64,000 nucleotides of DNA, from contig NC_089222.1 of NCBI RefSeq assembly GCF_963924675.1, positions 113,351,316-113,415,315 on the forward strand, written 5' to 3'. Below, one piece after another: positions 37,199 to 47,989 of this stretch; position 1 is the stretch's first letter; the number at the start of each line of letters is the position of its first letter. The notes under the pieces were generated by a model. It searched no databases. It saw only the letters and a program-made list of their open reading frames with translations, and was not told the DNA's origin. This DNA is from Phocoena phocoena. Its lineage: Eukaryota; Chordata; Mammalia; Artiodactyla; Phocoenidae. Both the position numbers and the translations under genes were made by a program.

Positions 37199-37203
<5 letters not shown>
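36636..37203. other. Intergenic; possible ancient repeat at 36780-37075
   Basis: 'CATAATAAAGGTTTATTTTTCACTCATACAATACGTCC' begins a block resembling an old medium-reiterated repeat that I cannot name. No gene is seen. Confidence 0.4.

Positions 37204-37229
<26 letters not shown>
37204..37229 (+). repeat. (CA)n microsatellite
   Basis: An uninterrupted CA run of 13 units. Confidence 0.95.
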
Positions 37230-37490
37230 TATATGTGTCCTATAACCCATATGTGTGTACACAAATAGGTTGTAACATATATGTTATATATTTTTCCAAA
37301 TACTTATTAAGTGAACTAAAATTTAAAAATGCAATTCAATCCTAAGTTTTTTCACCTGATATTCTGCTTATTCAATTTTTTATCTAACCATGTTTGGTAA
37401 AAACAATTTACAAGCGTGTTTATCTTATTTAGTTTAATTATTTATTTCTCTTGATAAATATATGATTCTTGCACACCTTGGTGATTTTTT

Positions 37491-37627
37491 AAAATTTTAT
37501 TTTATTCATTTTTTTTATACAGCAGGTTCTTATTAGTTATCTATTTTATACATATTAGTGTATATATGTCAATCCTAATCTCCCAATTCATCACAACACC
37601 ACCACCACCCACTCCTCGCTTTCTCCA
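37491..37627 (-). mobile_element. Short LINE-1 3' UTR fragment, antisense
   Basis: The antisense of the 3' UTR of the 24421 L1 type: 'TATACAGCAGGTTCTTATTAGTTATC', 'TACATATTAGTGTATATATGTC', 'CCCAATTCATC' and the C-rich 'CACCCACTCCTCGCTTTC'. TGATTTTTT flanks it (37482-37490 and 37628-37636), a plausible but low-complexity TSD. Confidence 0.85.
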
Positions 37628-37636
37628 TGATTTTTT

Positions 37637-38929
37637 TTATTAGGATATTTAATTATTTTCAAGGTATAATCATAAACAAAAGTTATTCCCTTTGTTAAAT
37701 CTAGCATCCTAATATCATTTCAACATGTGTTTTATATTGTTTATCCTTACTCGAATTTGTTCTAACTTTGTTTATTACTTGAATTTGTTCTGGCTCTTTT
37801 GTATAATTTAAATTATGGAGTCCATTCCTTTTCAATGAAGACTTTTATAATTTAGTTCATTGAATAATGTGATTAAACAGTCAATTGGACATATCTATAT
37901 CATAAAATACCATGTGTAATAATGCCATTGTCTTTACCTTTTTTCCATCTGATCACAATTTAATGTTGATTCTGCATCCAGAGTTCTAGAATGCCCTCAT
38001 TAAGTAAAGTTTCCAAACAAGAGTTTTCTTCATTAATGGGAATGGATCTAGAAATACACACTAATATTTTTAAATTAGTAAATATTCTTGTTAGAAAGAA
38101 ATAACTTACTGGCTTAATTTGTCAAAGTAGACCTAAATTATCCCAGTGAAAATTTTATATTTATTTTTTAAAAGTAAACCTTCTTAGAATTATCATTTTG
38201 TGCCAAGAATTTACAGAAATTTATCATAATTCATGCCCTTATCATTAACTTTCTGACCAAAGAATATGTTTAACCTATTTTGCATGTTTTTGTAGAATGA
38301 TACAGTTAACATTTTAACTCACACATATCATGTCTTCATCCTTCTTGTCTTCACCATTTCTCCCTTTCTAGGCATTTTTGCACATTTATGTGCATAAATA
38401 GAATTGAGATGTATTCATAGATAATTGGCCACTCAGCTTAACTTAAACAAGCATCTTTTGTCCAAATGTAAATTGGATTTTGTAATCCTGCATGGAATCT
38501 GAAAAGTAATTAGGTTCAAAGGTCAAATTATATTCAATATATGAGTGTCTATGGCCAATATCTCTTTTTTGATAGAAAAAAGAATCATAGACTCGGAGAG
38601 TACCAGAGTAACATTTTTGGGGGTGTCTTACCATCTCTGCTTAATGATAGCTCTGCAAATAGTATAAGTCAGCTATCATATTTTCTAAAAATCTTTTCCC
38701 TGGGTTAAACTTCTTTATTTTCTTAAGTCTTTTTTACATACCACTGTCAGATCCATCACTACCTTGGTTTATAACTTGCTCTCTAGTTTTCTCTCCTTCT
38801 TCCCTTCTTTCTTGCTCATTCCATCCCTCCCTCCCTCTCTCCCTTCCTTCCTTCCTTCCTTCTTTTCTTCCTTTTCTTTCTTTTTTCACTACGGGGCCTA
38901 GAATTTTATATGCTCTGAACTGTGGAGAG
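37637..38929. other. AT-rich intergenic sequence with pyrimidine tract
   Basis: No gene is recognised. It contains a CT-rich tract (38800-38885). A short duplication with GAATTTGTTCT lies near 37753 and 37783. Confidence 0.5.
38800..38885 (+). repeat. Pyrimidine-rich (CTTC/TTCC)n tract
   Basis: The tract is almost wholly C and T with repeated TTCC units (38843-38862). On the other strand it is a polypurine run, a sequence type able to form triplex DNA. Confidence 0.85.
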
Positions 38930-39690
38930 TAGTTCTACTACTATCTGCCTTGATCATAACACAGAACTTGGCTGACTGCAACCTAAGATAGTGTTATTAG
39001 GTCTCACGTCACACCATTAGCTTGTATTGACCTTGTGGTCGGTGAACCCATACAGGTGGTTTCTCATTGATCTCTGAACTTAATTTTCAAGTATTCTATT
39101 ACTCAATGCTATATTTCAGCATTAATGCATTTAGCCTTTTTTTTTTTTTTTTAAGTTTTGAGTGTCCATTTTCATAGTCAGTTAGTTTTTCAATTTGTTG
39201 GCTTTCTGGCTCAGCTATACCTCAGCTGTGCGTTTGATGAAGATTCTTTCACTGATAATATGTTAAACCTCACAGGATCAAGTGCACAAGCATGTGACAG
39301 GACATCTGAGGTACCCTCAGGTTGATATTGATGAATCAACACAGTAAGTTCAATTGTTTCATTAGCTACAAATCCACCTAAATGCACTATCATCCCGCCA
39401 ATTTTTCTCTACCTTGTTTACAATGAAATTATTCAACCCCTGGTCAAATGCTTAGCTGGAATCAAGATAAACTTCTTCTAAAACATTATCATGATCTAAA
39501 AGCTGCTAAACTTAGCAAAAATAGAAAGTAAGTTTTGCTGTATATGATTCCTTCTCAATAAAACTATGCCCTTTCTCTCTGCTCTAAAATATCCTAATTG
39601 TTTACAGATTATTTAAGAGCCTATTCTTGAAATTTTTCTGGCAGTGAATTATTCTTGTTTATTTACAATTTTAGAAACTTGGTGTTTTTT
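38930..39690 (-). mobile_element. Ancient L3/CR1 LINE fragment with RT remnant
   Basis: The antisense matches the L3/CR1 3' region: 'CACGTCACACCATTAGCTTGTATTGACCTTGTGGTC' (3' part), then 'AATATGTTAAACCTCACAGGATCAAG', 'TTAGCTACAAATCCACC', 'GGTCAAATGCTTAGC'. The minus-strand translation at 39393-39211 still aligns with the CR1 RT block 'RW...SGVPQGSVLGPVLFNI', reading SDVLSHACALDPVRFNI here. CR1/L3 died early in mammals, so this is among the oldest elements in the window. It is interrupted by a T run at 39140-39155. Confidence 0.75.
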
Positions 39691-39807
39691 TTAAATCTCC
39701 TTGTAAAGTTTTAAACAAATATTAAAGAGAGATTGGTGATCATCTTTGTAACTTACAAAAATGGATATAAAATTTTCAGTACTAAAGAGTTGAGTACAGT
39801 TACAATA

Positions 39808-39822
39808 GCTAGGTGCTCTTTA
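39808..39822. repeat. TSD, left copy, of antisense full-length L1
   Basis: GCTAGGTGCTCTTTA, matched with one mismatch by 46916-46930. Confidence 0.93.
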
Positions 39823-39964
39823 TTTATTTTTGTAATTTACTTATTTTTTTAACATCTTTATTGGAGTATAATTGTTTTACAATGGTGTGCTATTTTCTGC
39901 TTTACAACAAAGTGAATCAGTCATACATATACATATGTTCCCATAGCTCTTCCCTCTTGTGTCT

Positions 39965-39983
39965 CCCTCCCTCCCACCCTCCC
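39965..39983 (-). other. G-quadruplex-type tract in L1 3' UTR (C runs on plus strand)
   Basis: Five CCC runs separated by one base give five GGG runs on the L1 sense strand, the same conserved position as 1587-1612 in the first L1. Confidence 0.7.
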
Positions 39984-40214
39984 AACCTCACAACTCTAGG
40001 TGGTCACAAGCACCGAGCAGATCTCCCTGTGCTATGCGGCTGTTTCTCACTAGCTATCTATTTTACCTTTGGTAGTTTATATATGTCCATGCCAGTCTCT
40101 CACTTTGTCACATCTTACCCTTCCCCCTCCCCATATCCTCAAGTCGATTCTCTACTAAGTCTGTGTCTTTATTCCATCTCGTCCTTAGGTTATTCATGAC
40201 CTTTTTTTTTTTTT

Positions 40215-43200
40215 TTAGATTCCATATATATATGTTAGCATACGGTATTTGTTTTTCTCTTTCTGACTTACTTCACTCTGTATGACAGACTCTAGGTCCA
40301 TCCACCTCACTACAAATAACACAATTTCGTTTCTTTTTAAGGCTGAGTAATATTCCATTTTATATATGTGCCAGATCTTCTTTATCCATTCATCTGTTGA
40401 TGGACACTTAGGTTGTTTCCATGTCCTGGCTATTGTAAATACAGCTGCAATGAACATTTTGGTACATGACTCTTTTTGAATTATGGTTTTCTCAGGGTAT
40501 ATGCCCAGCAGTGGGATTGCTGGGTCGTACGGTAGATCTATTTGTAGTTTTTTAAGGAACCTCCATACTGTTCTCCATAGTGGCTGTATCAATTTACATT
40601 CCCACCAGCAGTGCAAGAGTGTTCCCTTTTCTACCCACCCTCTCCAGCATTTATTATTTCTAGATTTTTTGATGATGGCCATTCTGACCGGTGTGAGATG
40701 ATATCTCATTGTAGTTTTGATTTGCATTTCTCTAATGATTAAAGATGTTGAGAATTCTTTCACGTGTTTGTTGGCAATCTGTATATCTTCTTTGGAGAAA
40801 TGTCTATTTAGGTCTTCTGCCCATTTTTGGATTGGGTTGTTTGTTTTTTTTGTTATTGAGCTGCTTGTAAATTTTGGAATTAATCGTTTGTCAGATGCTT
40901 CATTTGCAGATATGTTCTCCCATTTTGAGGGTTGTCTTTTGGTCTTGATTATGGCTTCCTTTGCTGTGCAAAAGATTTTAAGTTTTATTAGGTCCCATTT
41001 GTTTATTTTTGTTTTTATTTCCATTTCTCTAGGAAGTTGGTCAAAAGGATCTTGCTGTGATTTATGTCCTAGAGTGTTCTGCCTATATTTTCCTGTAAAA
41101 GTTTGAGTGTTTCTGGCCTTAGAGTTAGGTATTTAATCCAGTTTAAGCTTATTTTTGGGTATGGTGTTAGGGAGGTTCTAATCTCATACTGTTATATGTA
41201 CCTGTACAGTTTTCCCAGCGCCACTTATTGAAGAGGCTGTCCTTTCTCCACTGTACATTTCTGCCTCCTTTCTCAAAGATAAAGTGACCATATGTGCGTG
41301 GGTTTATCTCTGGGCTTTCTATCCTGTATCATTGATCTATATTTCTGTTTTTGTACCAGTACCACACTGTCTTGATGACTGTAGCTTTGTAGTATAGTCT
41401 GAAATCAAGGAGCCTGATTCCTCCAGCTCCATTTTTCTTTCTCAAGATTGCTTTGGATATTCAGGGTCTTTTGCATTTCCATACAGATTGTGAAATTTTT
41501 TTGTTTTAGTTCTATGAAAAATGCTAGTGGCAGTTTGATAGGGACTGCATTGAATCTGTTGATTGCTTTGGGTAGTTTAGTCATTTTCACATTGTTCATT
41601 CTTCCAATCCAAGAACATGCTATATCTCTCCATCTATTTGTATCATATTTAATTTCTTTCATCAGTGTCTTATAATTTTCTGCATATAGGTCTTTTGTCT
41701 CCTTAGGGAGGTTTATTCCTAGATATTTTATTCTTTTTGTTGCAATGGTAAATGGGAATGTGTTCTTAACTTCATTTTCAGATATTTCATCATTAGTGTA
41801 TACGAATGCTAGAGATTTCTGTGTATTAATTTTGTATCCTGGTACTTTACCAAATTCAGTGATTAGCTCTAGTAGTTTTCTGTTAGCATCTTTAGGATTC
41901 TCTATGTATAGTATCATGTCATCTGCAAACACTGACAGCTTTACTTCTTCTTTTCCAATTTGGATACCTTTTATTTCTTTTTCTTCTCTGATTGCTGTGG
42001 CTAAAACTTCCAAAACTATGTTGAATAATAATGGTGAGAGTGGGCAACCTTGTCTTGTTCCTGATCTTAGTGGAAATGTTTTCAGGTTTTCACCATTGAG
42101 GACGATGTTGGCTGTGGGTTTGTCATATACGGCCTTTATTATGTTGAGGAAAGCTCCCTCTATGCCTACTTTCTGCAGGGTTTTTATCATAAATGGGTGT
42201 TGAATTTTGTCAAAAGCTTTCTCTGCATCTATTTAGATGATCATACGTATTTGCTTCCTTCAATTTGTTAATATGGTGTATCACATTGATTGATTTGCAT
42301 ATATTGAAGAATCCTTGCATTCCTGGGATAAACCCCACTTCATGTTGTATGATTGTTTTAATGTGCTGTTGGATTCTGTTTGCTACTACTTTGTTGAGGA
42401 TTTTTGCATCTATGTTCATCAGTGATATTGGCCTGTAGTTTTCTCTCTTTGTGACATCTTTGTCTGGTTTTGGTATCAGGGTGATGGTGGTCTCGTAGAA
42501 TGAGTTTGGGAGTGTTACTCCCTCTGCTGTATTTTGGAAGAGTTTGAGAAGGATAGGTGTTAGCTCTTCTCTAAATGTTTGATAGAATTCGCCTATGTAG
42601 CCATTTGGTCCTGGGCTTTTGTTTGTTGGAGGATTTTTAATCACAGTTTCAATTTCAGTGCTTGTGATTCGTCTGTTCATATTTTCTATTTCTTCCTGGT
42701 TCAGTCTCGGAAGGTTGTGCATTTCTAAGAATTTATCCATGTGTTCCAGGTTGTCCATTTTATTGGCATAGAGTTGCTTGTGGTAACCTCTCATGATACT
42801 TTGTATTTCTACAATGTCTGTTGGTACTTCTCCTTTTTCATTTCTAACTGTATTGATTTGTCTTCTCCCTCTTTTTTTTAGTGAGTCTAGCTAATTGTTT
42901 ATCAATTTTGTTTATCTTGTCAAAGAACCAGGATTTCGTTTTATGGATCTTTGCTATCATTCCTTCATTTCTTTTTCATTTATTTCTGATCTGATATTTA
43001 TGATTTCTTTCCTTCTGCTACCTTTGTGACTTTTTGTTCTTCTTTCTCTAATCACTTTAGGTGTAAGATTAGGTTGTTTATTTGAGATGTTTCTTGTTTC
43101 TTAAGGTAGGATTGAATTACTATAAACTTCCCTCTTAGAACTGCTTTTGCTGCATCCCTTAGGTTTTAGGTCATCGTGTCTCCATTGTCATTTGTTTCTA

Positions 43201-44013
43201 GGTATTTTTTGATTTCCTCTTTGATTTCTTCAGTGATCTCTTGGTTATTAAGTAGTGTATTGTTTAGCCTCCATGTGCTTGTATATTTTACAGATTTTTT
43301 CCTGTAATTGATATCTAGTCTCATAGTGTTGTGGTCAGAAAAGATACTTGATACAATTTCAATTTTCTTAACTATACCAAGGCTTGATTTGTGACTCAAA
43401 ATATGATCTATCCTGGAGAATGTTCCATGAGCACTTGAGAAGAATGTGTATTCTGTTGTTTTTGGATGGAATATCCTATAAATATCAATTAAGTCCATCT
43501 TATTTTATGTATCATTTAAAGCTTGTGTGTCCTTATTTTTTCCATTTTGGATCATCTGTCCATTGTTGAAAGTGGGGTGTTAAAGTCCCCTACTATGATT
43601 GTGTCACTGTCTATTTCCCCTTTTATGGCTGTTTGCATTTGCCTTATGTATGGAGGTGCTCCTATGTTGGGTGCATAAATATTTACAATTTTTATGTCTT
43701 CTTGGATCGATCCCTTGATCATTATGTAGTGTCCTTCTTTGTCTCTTGTAATAGTCTTTATTTTAAAGTCTATATTGTCTGATATGAGAATTGCTACTCC
43801 AGCTTTCTTTTGATTTCCATTGGCAAGGAATATCTTTTTCCATCCCCTCACTTTCAGTCTGTATGTGTCCCTAGGTCTGAAGTGGGTCTCTTATAGAGAG
43901 CATATATACGGGTATTGTTTTTGTATCCATTCAGCGAGTCTGTGTCTCATAGTTCGAGCATTTAATCCATTTACATTTAAGGTAATTATCGATATGTATG
44001 TTCCTATTCCCAT
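40215..44013 (-). pseudogene. L1 ORF2, near full length but broken
   Basis: The ATG at 44013 opens MGIGTYISIITLNVNGLNAR, the usual ORF2 start. Endonuclease motifs are VGDFNTPL (about 43575) and SDHNTMRLDI; RT motifs include [30 protein letters not shown] and the catalytic FADDMILY (about 41925). The carboxy end keeps [18 protein letters not shown] (one Cys of the usual motif replaced) and ends ...MLTYIYGI at 40215. Open blocks are 43552-43851, 43166-43498, 42210-42794, 41405-42190 and 40215-41024, separated by stops and shifts, so no functional protein is expected. At about 42235 an in-frame stop falls near the DAEKAF-equivalent site. Confidence 0.95.
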
Positions 44014-44071
44014 TTTCTTAATTGTTTTGGGTTTGTTATTGTAGGTCTTTTCCTTCTCTTGTGTTTCCTGC

Positions 44072-44967
44072 CTAGAAAAGTTCCTTTAACATTTGTTGTA
44101 AACCTGGTTTGGTGGTGCTAAACTCTCTCAGCTTCTGATTGTCTGTAAATGTTTTAATTTCTCCATCAAATCTGAATGAGATCCTTGCTGGATAGAGTAA
44201 TCTTGGTTGTAGGTTTTTCTCCTTCACCACTTTAAATATGTCCTGCCACTCCCTTCTGGCTTGCAGAGTTTGTGCTGAAAGATCAGCTGTTAACCTTATG
44301 GTGATTCCCTTGTGTGTTATTCATGGTTTCTCCCTTGCTGCTTTTAATATTTTTTCTTTCTATTTAATTTTTGATAGTTTGATTAATATGTCTCTTGGCA
44401 TGTTTCTCCTTGGGTTAATCTTGTATGGGACTCTCTTTGCTTCCTGGACTTGATTAACTGCTTCCTTTCCTGTATTAGGGAAGTTTTCAACTATAATCTC
44501 TTCAAATATTTTCTCAGACCCTTTCTTTTTCTCTTCTTCTTCTGGAACACCTATAATTCGAATGTTGGTGCATTTAATGTTGTCCCAGAGGTCTCTGAGA
44601 CTGTCCTCAGTTGTTTTCCTTCATTTTTCTTTCCATTTTCAGAAATAGCAGTTATTTCTGCTATTTTATCTTCCAGGTCACTTATCTGTTTTTCTGCCTC
44701 AGTTATTCTGCTATTGATTCCTTCTAGAGAATTTTTAATTTCGTTTATTGTGTTGTTCGTCATCGCTTGTTTGCTCTTTTGTTCTTTTAGGTCCTTGTTA
44801 ACTGTTTCTTTTATTTTCTCTGTTTTATTTCCAAGATTTTGGATCATCTTTACTATCATTATTCTGAATTCTTTTTCAGGTAGGCTGCCTATTTCCTCTT
44901 CATTTGTTAGCTTTGGTGGGTTTTTGCCTTGCTCCCTCATCTGCTGTGTGTTTCTCTGTCTTCTCAT
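44072..44967 (-). pseudogene. L1 ORF1, nearly full length, frameshifted
   Basis: The start at 44967 gives MRRQRNTQQMREQGKNPP, as in cetartiodactyl L1 ORF1p. The first 110 residues or so include the coiled coil (SLEGINSRITEAEKQISDLEDK). A frameshift near 44640-44560 moves the RRM start (SGTTLNAPTFEL in the shifted frame) and the carboxy-terminal domain continues to a stop at 44072-44074. A single or few small lesions may explain the break, and the copy could have been lost recently. Confidence 0.9.
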
Positions 44968-46915
44968 TTGCTTAACTTACTGTGTTTGGGGTCTCCATTT
45001 CGCAGGCTGCAGGTTTGTCATTCCCATTGTTTTTGGTGTCTCTCCCCAGTGGCTAAGGTTGGTTCAGTGGCTTGTGTAGGCTTCCTGGTGGAGGGGACTA
45101 GTGCCTGTGTTCTGGTGGATGAGGCTGGATCTTATCTTTTTGGTGCGCAGGTCCACATCTGGTGGTGTGTTCTGCTGTGTCTGTGGCCTTATTTTGATAT
45201 TAGGCAGCCTCTCTGCTAATGAATGGGGTTGTGTTCCTGTCTTGCTAGTTGTTTGGCATAGAGTGTCCAGCATTGTAGCTTGCTGGTCGTTGAGTGGACC
45301 TGGGTCTTGGCATTGAGAGGACCTGGGTCTTGGCATTGAGATGGAGATCTCTGGGAGATTTTCGCCATTTGATATTATGTGGAGCTGAGAGGTCTCTTGT
45401 TGACCAGTGTCCTGAAGTTGGTTCTCTCACCTCAGAGGCACAGCACTGACCCCTGGCTGGAGCACCAAGAGCCTTTCATCTACACAGCTCAGAATAAAAG
45501 GGCGAAAAAAAGAAAGATAAAATAAAGTTATTAAAATAAAAAAAATATTTTTAAAATATTTTAAAAAGTAAAAAAAAAAAAAAAAGAATGGACAGAACCC
45601 TAGAAAAAATGGTAAAAGTAAAGCTATACAGACAAAAATCACACACAGAAGCATACACACACACACTCACAAAAAGAGAAAAAGGGGGAAAAAATATATA
45701 TATATATCTTTGTTCCCAATGTCCACCTCCTCAATTTGGGATGATTCGTTGTCTATTCAGGTATTCCACAGATGCAGGGTACATCAAGTTGATTGTGGAG
45801 ATTTAATCCACTGCTTCTGAGGCTGCTGGGAGAGATTTCCCTTTCTCTTCTCTGTTCGCACAACTTCTGGGGTTCAGCTTTGGATTTGGCCCTGCCTCTG
45901 CGTGTAGATCGCCTGAGGGTGTCTGTTCTTCTCTCAGACAGGACGGGGTAAAGGAGCAGCTGATTCGGGGGCTCTGATTCACTCAGGCCGGGGGGAGGGA
46001 AGGGTACAGACCTGTGGTGGCAGAGGCCGGCATGACGTTGCACCAGCCTGAGGTGTGCCGTGTGTTCTCCCGGGGAAGTTTTCCCTGGATCACGGGACCC
46101 TGGCAGTGGCGGGCTGCACAGGCTCCCGGGAGGGGAGGTGTGGAGAGTGACCTGTGCTTGCACACAGGCTTCTTGGTGGCATCAGCAGCGGCCTTAGCGT
46201 CTCATGCCCGTCTCTGGGGTCCGCGCTGATAGCCGTGGCTCGCGCCCGTCTCTGGAGCTCCTTTAAGCAGCGCTCTTAATCCCCTCTCCTCGTGCACCAA
46301 GAAACAAAGAAGCAAGAAAAAGTCTCTTGCCTCTTTGGCAGCTCCAGACTTTTTCCCGGACTCCCTCCCGGGTAGCTGTGGCACACTAGCCCCTTCAGGC
46401 TGTGTTCATGCAGCCAACCCCAGTCCTCTCCCTGGGATCCGACAGAAGCCCGAGCCTCAGCTCCCAGCCCCCACCCATTCCGGCGGGTGAGCATACAAGC
46501 CTCTCAGGCTGGTGAGTGCTGGTCAGCACTGATCCTCCGTGCGGGAATCTCTCTGCTTTGCCCTGCGCACCCCTGTGGCTGCGCTCTCCTCCACGGCCCC
46601 GAATCTACCCCCTCCACCACCTGCAGTCTCCGCGCACGAAGGGCCTTCCTAGTGTGTGGAAACCTTTCCTCATTCACAGCTCCCTCCCAGTGGTGCAGGT
46701 CCTGTCGCTATTCTTTTGTCTCTGTTTTTTCTTTTATCTTTTGCCCTACCCAGGTACGTGGGGAGTTTCCTGCCTTTGGGGAGGTCTGAGGTCTTCTGCC
46801 AGCGTTCAGTCGGTGTTCGGTAGGAGCTGTTCCACATGTAGATGTATTTCTGGTGTATCTGTGGGGAGGAAGGTGATCTCCGCGTCTTACTCTTCCGCCA
46901 TCTTGAAGCTCCACC
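44968..46915 (-). promoter_or_regulatory. L1 5' UTR / internal promoter, CG-rich, about 1.95 kb
   Basis: The segment upstream of ORF1 is GC-rich from about 45800 to 46915 and keeps many CG dinucleotides. CAAGATGGCGG (minus strand, 46905-46895) is a YY1-type site at the correct place to set the L1 start. An internal A-rich tract lies at 45487-45595, with an AC/TA microsatellite at 45650-45705. Its length, about twice that of the 24421 copy's 5' UTR, and its different sequence indicate another L1 5' UTR type. Confidence 0.85.
45487..45705. repeat. A-rich tract and AC/TA microsatellite within L1 5' UTR
   Basis: On the plus strand, A-rich sequence (AAAATAAAATA..., A15 run near 45570) is followed by ACACACAC and TATATATA runs. 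It may be an intrinsic part of this 5' UTR family or an old poly-A of an element captured in it. I cannot decide from one copy. Confidence 0.7.
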
Positions 46916-46930
46916 GCTAGGTGCTTTTTA
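46916..46930. repeat. TSD, right copy, of antisense full-length L1
   Basis: GCTAGGTGCTTTTTA, one mismatch from 39808-39822. Confidence 0.93.
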
Positions 46931-46954
46931 AATATTGATTAACCTTACTTTTAA

Positions 46955-47219
46955 GAAAATTTATTGTCGCATTGGGTCTTCGTTGCTGCGTGCAGGCTTT
47001 CTCTAGTTGCAGCAATCGGGGGCTACTCTTCGTTGCAGTGCACGGGCTTCTCATTGCAGTGGCTTCTCTCTTTGCGGAGCACGGGCTCTAGGCGTGCGGG
47101 CTTCAGTAATTGTGGCTTAGTTGCTACCTGGCATGTGGGATCTTCCTGGACCAGGGCTCGAAACTGTGTCCCCTGCATTGGCAGCCGATTCTTAACCACT
47201 GAGCCACCAGGGAAGTCTC
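46955..47219 (-). mobile_element. CHR-1-type SINE, antisense, with 14-bp TSD
   Basis: A longer, non-CHR-2 tRNA-Glu SINE reads on the minus strand from GACTTCCCTGGTGGCTCAG through a B-box-like 'GTTTCGAGCCC' to 'AATAAATTTTC'. AACCTTACTTTTAA (46941-46954) and AACATTACTTTTAA (47220-47233) form the TSD with one mismatch. It lies just outside the L1. Confidence 0.93.
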
Positions 47220-47233
47220 AACATTACTTTTAA

Positions 47234-47532
47234 AATGTGGACTCTAGAAAACCTTATCACACATGTTATTCTTACCATAATAGGATTTCATTCCCACATT
47301 AGAGAGCAGTGATCTGAGGTCCAAAATGCTAGTGACCTTCCTACGATAATAGGAAATAAAACTGAAATATGTTTTATTATTTGATTTAATGTTCATATTT
47401 GCTGTTTAATTTACTTCTTTAACAAGAAAATTAATATATGTGCCTTATGGAATGTTAAGCAAACAAAAAACAGAAAAAGGAAAAAAAGTCACCCATGATT
47501 ACAATACACATATATCAATGATTTTTAATATG
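47234..47532. other. Intergenic spacer
   Basis: No feature is recognised. Confidence 0.5.
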
Positions 47533-47542
47533 CTTAATCTCT

Positions 47543-47546
<4 letters not shown>

Positions 47547-47581
<35 letters not shown>

Positions 47582-47769
47582 GGTATGTGGGCCTCTCACT
47601 GTTGTAGCCTCTCCCGTTGCGGAGCACAGGCTCCCGACGCACAGGCTCAGCGGCCATGGCTTACAGGCCTAGCTGCTCCGCGGCATGTGGGATCTTCCCA
47701 GACTGGGGCATGAACCCATGTCCCCTGAATCGGCAGGCGGACTCTCAACCACTGCACCACCAGGGAAGA
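47547..47769 (-). mobile_element. CHR-2-type SINE, antisense, with 14-bp TSD and long poly-A
   Basis: A T run of about 33 (poly-A tail on the minus strand) at 47547-47579 is followed by the SINE body and the GTCTTCCCTGGTGG head near 47769. CTTAATCTCTTCTT (47533-47546) and CTTAATCACTTCTT (47770-47783) are the TSD with one mismatch. The long pure tail suggests limited age. Confidence 0.95.
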
Positions 47770-47989
47770 CTTAATCACTTCTTAATCATGAGTATTATAT
47801 CTGTTCAAATCTGGAATTCTTTTACCTCAATGAATAGAGTAAAAGCAAACTTAGGATCTAAGTAGCTCCCAATTTTTAGGTACCTGTTAACTTTGTACTG
47901 TATCTCTCAGGAAATAGAGTATGGCTGCTCTACTTTGATTCTCCAAGCCTTACTTCTAGCTTTTAGCCTTTCCAAAACTATTCTTTCAG

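Larger units (their letters stand above)
39823..46915 (-). mobile_element. Full-length LINE-1, antisense, 7.1 kb with 15-bp TSD
   Basis: A complete L1 reads from 46915 down. The 5' UTR (46915-44968) starts within a few bases of a CAAGATGGCGG YY1-type site. ORF1 (44967-44072), ORF2 (44013-40215) and a 3' UTR with poly-A (T-rich at 39840 and 40202-40216) follow. TSD copies GCTAGGTGCTCTTTA and GCTAGGTGCTTTTTA flank it. ORFs carry only a modest number of breaks and CpGs remain in the 5' UTR, so it is younger than the sense L1 at 24421. The 5' UTR is a different type from that copy. Confidence 0.97.

Noticed and set aside
40215..44967. Intact reverse-transcriptase system in the 7.1-kb antisense element as a novel gene system
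   Set aside because: Motifs, order and UTRs are those of ordinary LINE-1, and both ORFs are interrupted by stops and frameshifts.
45753..46494. ORFs of 60-136 codons in the GC-rich stretch at 45.8-46.9 kb as a host CpG-island gene
   Set aside because: The stretch is the L1 5' UTR, bounded by the TSD at 46916 and continuous with ORF1.
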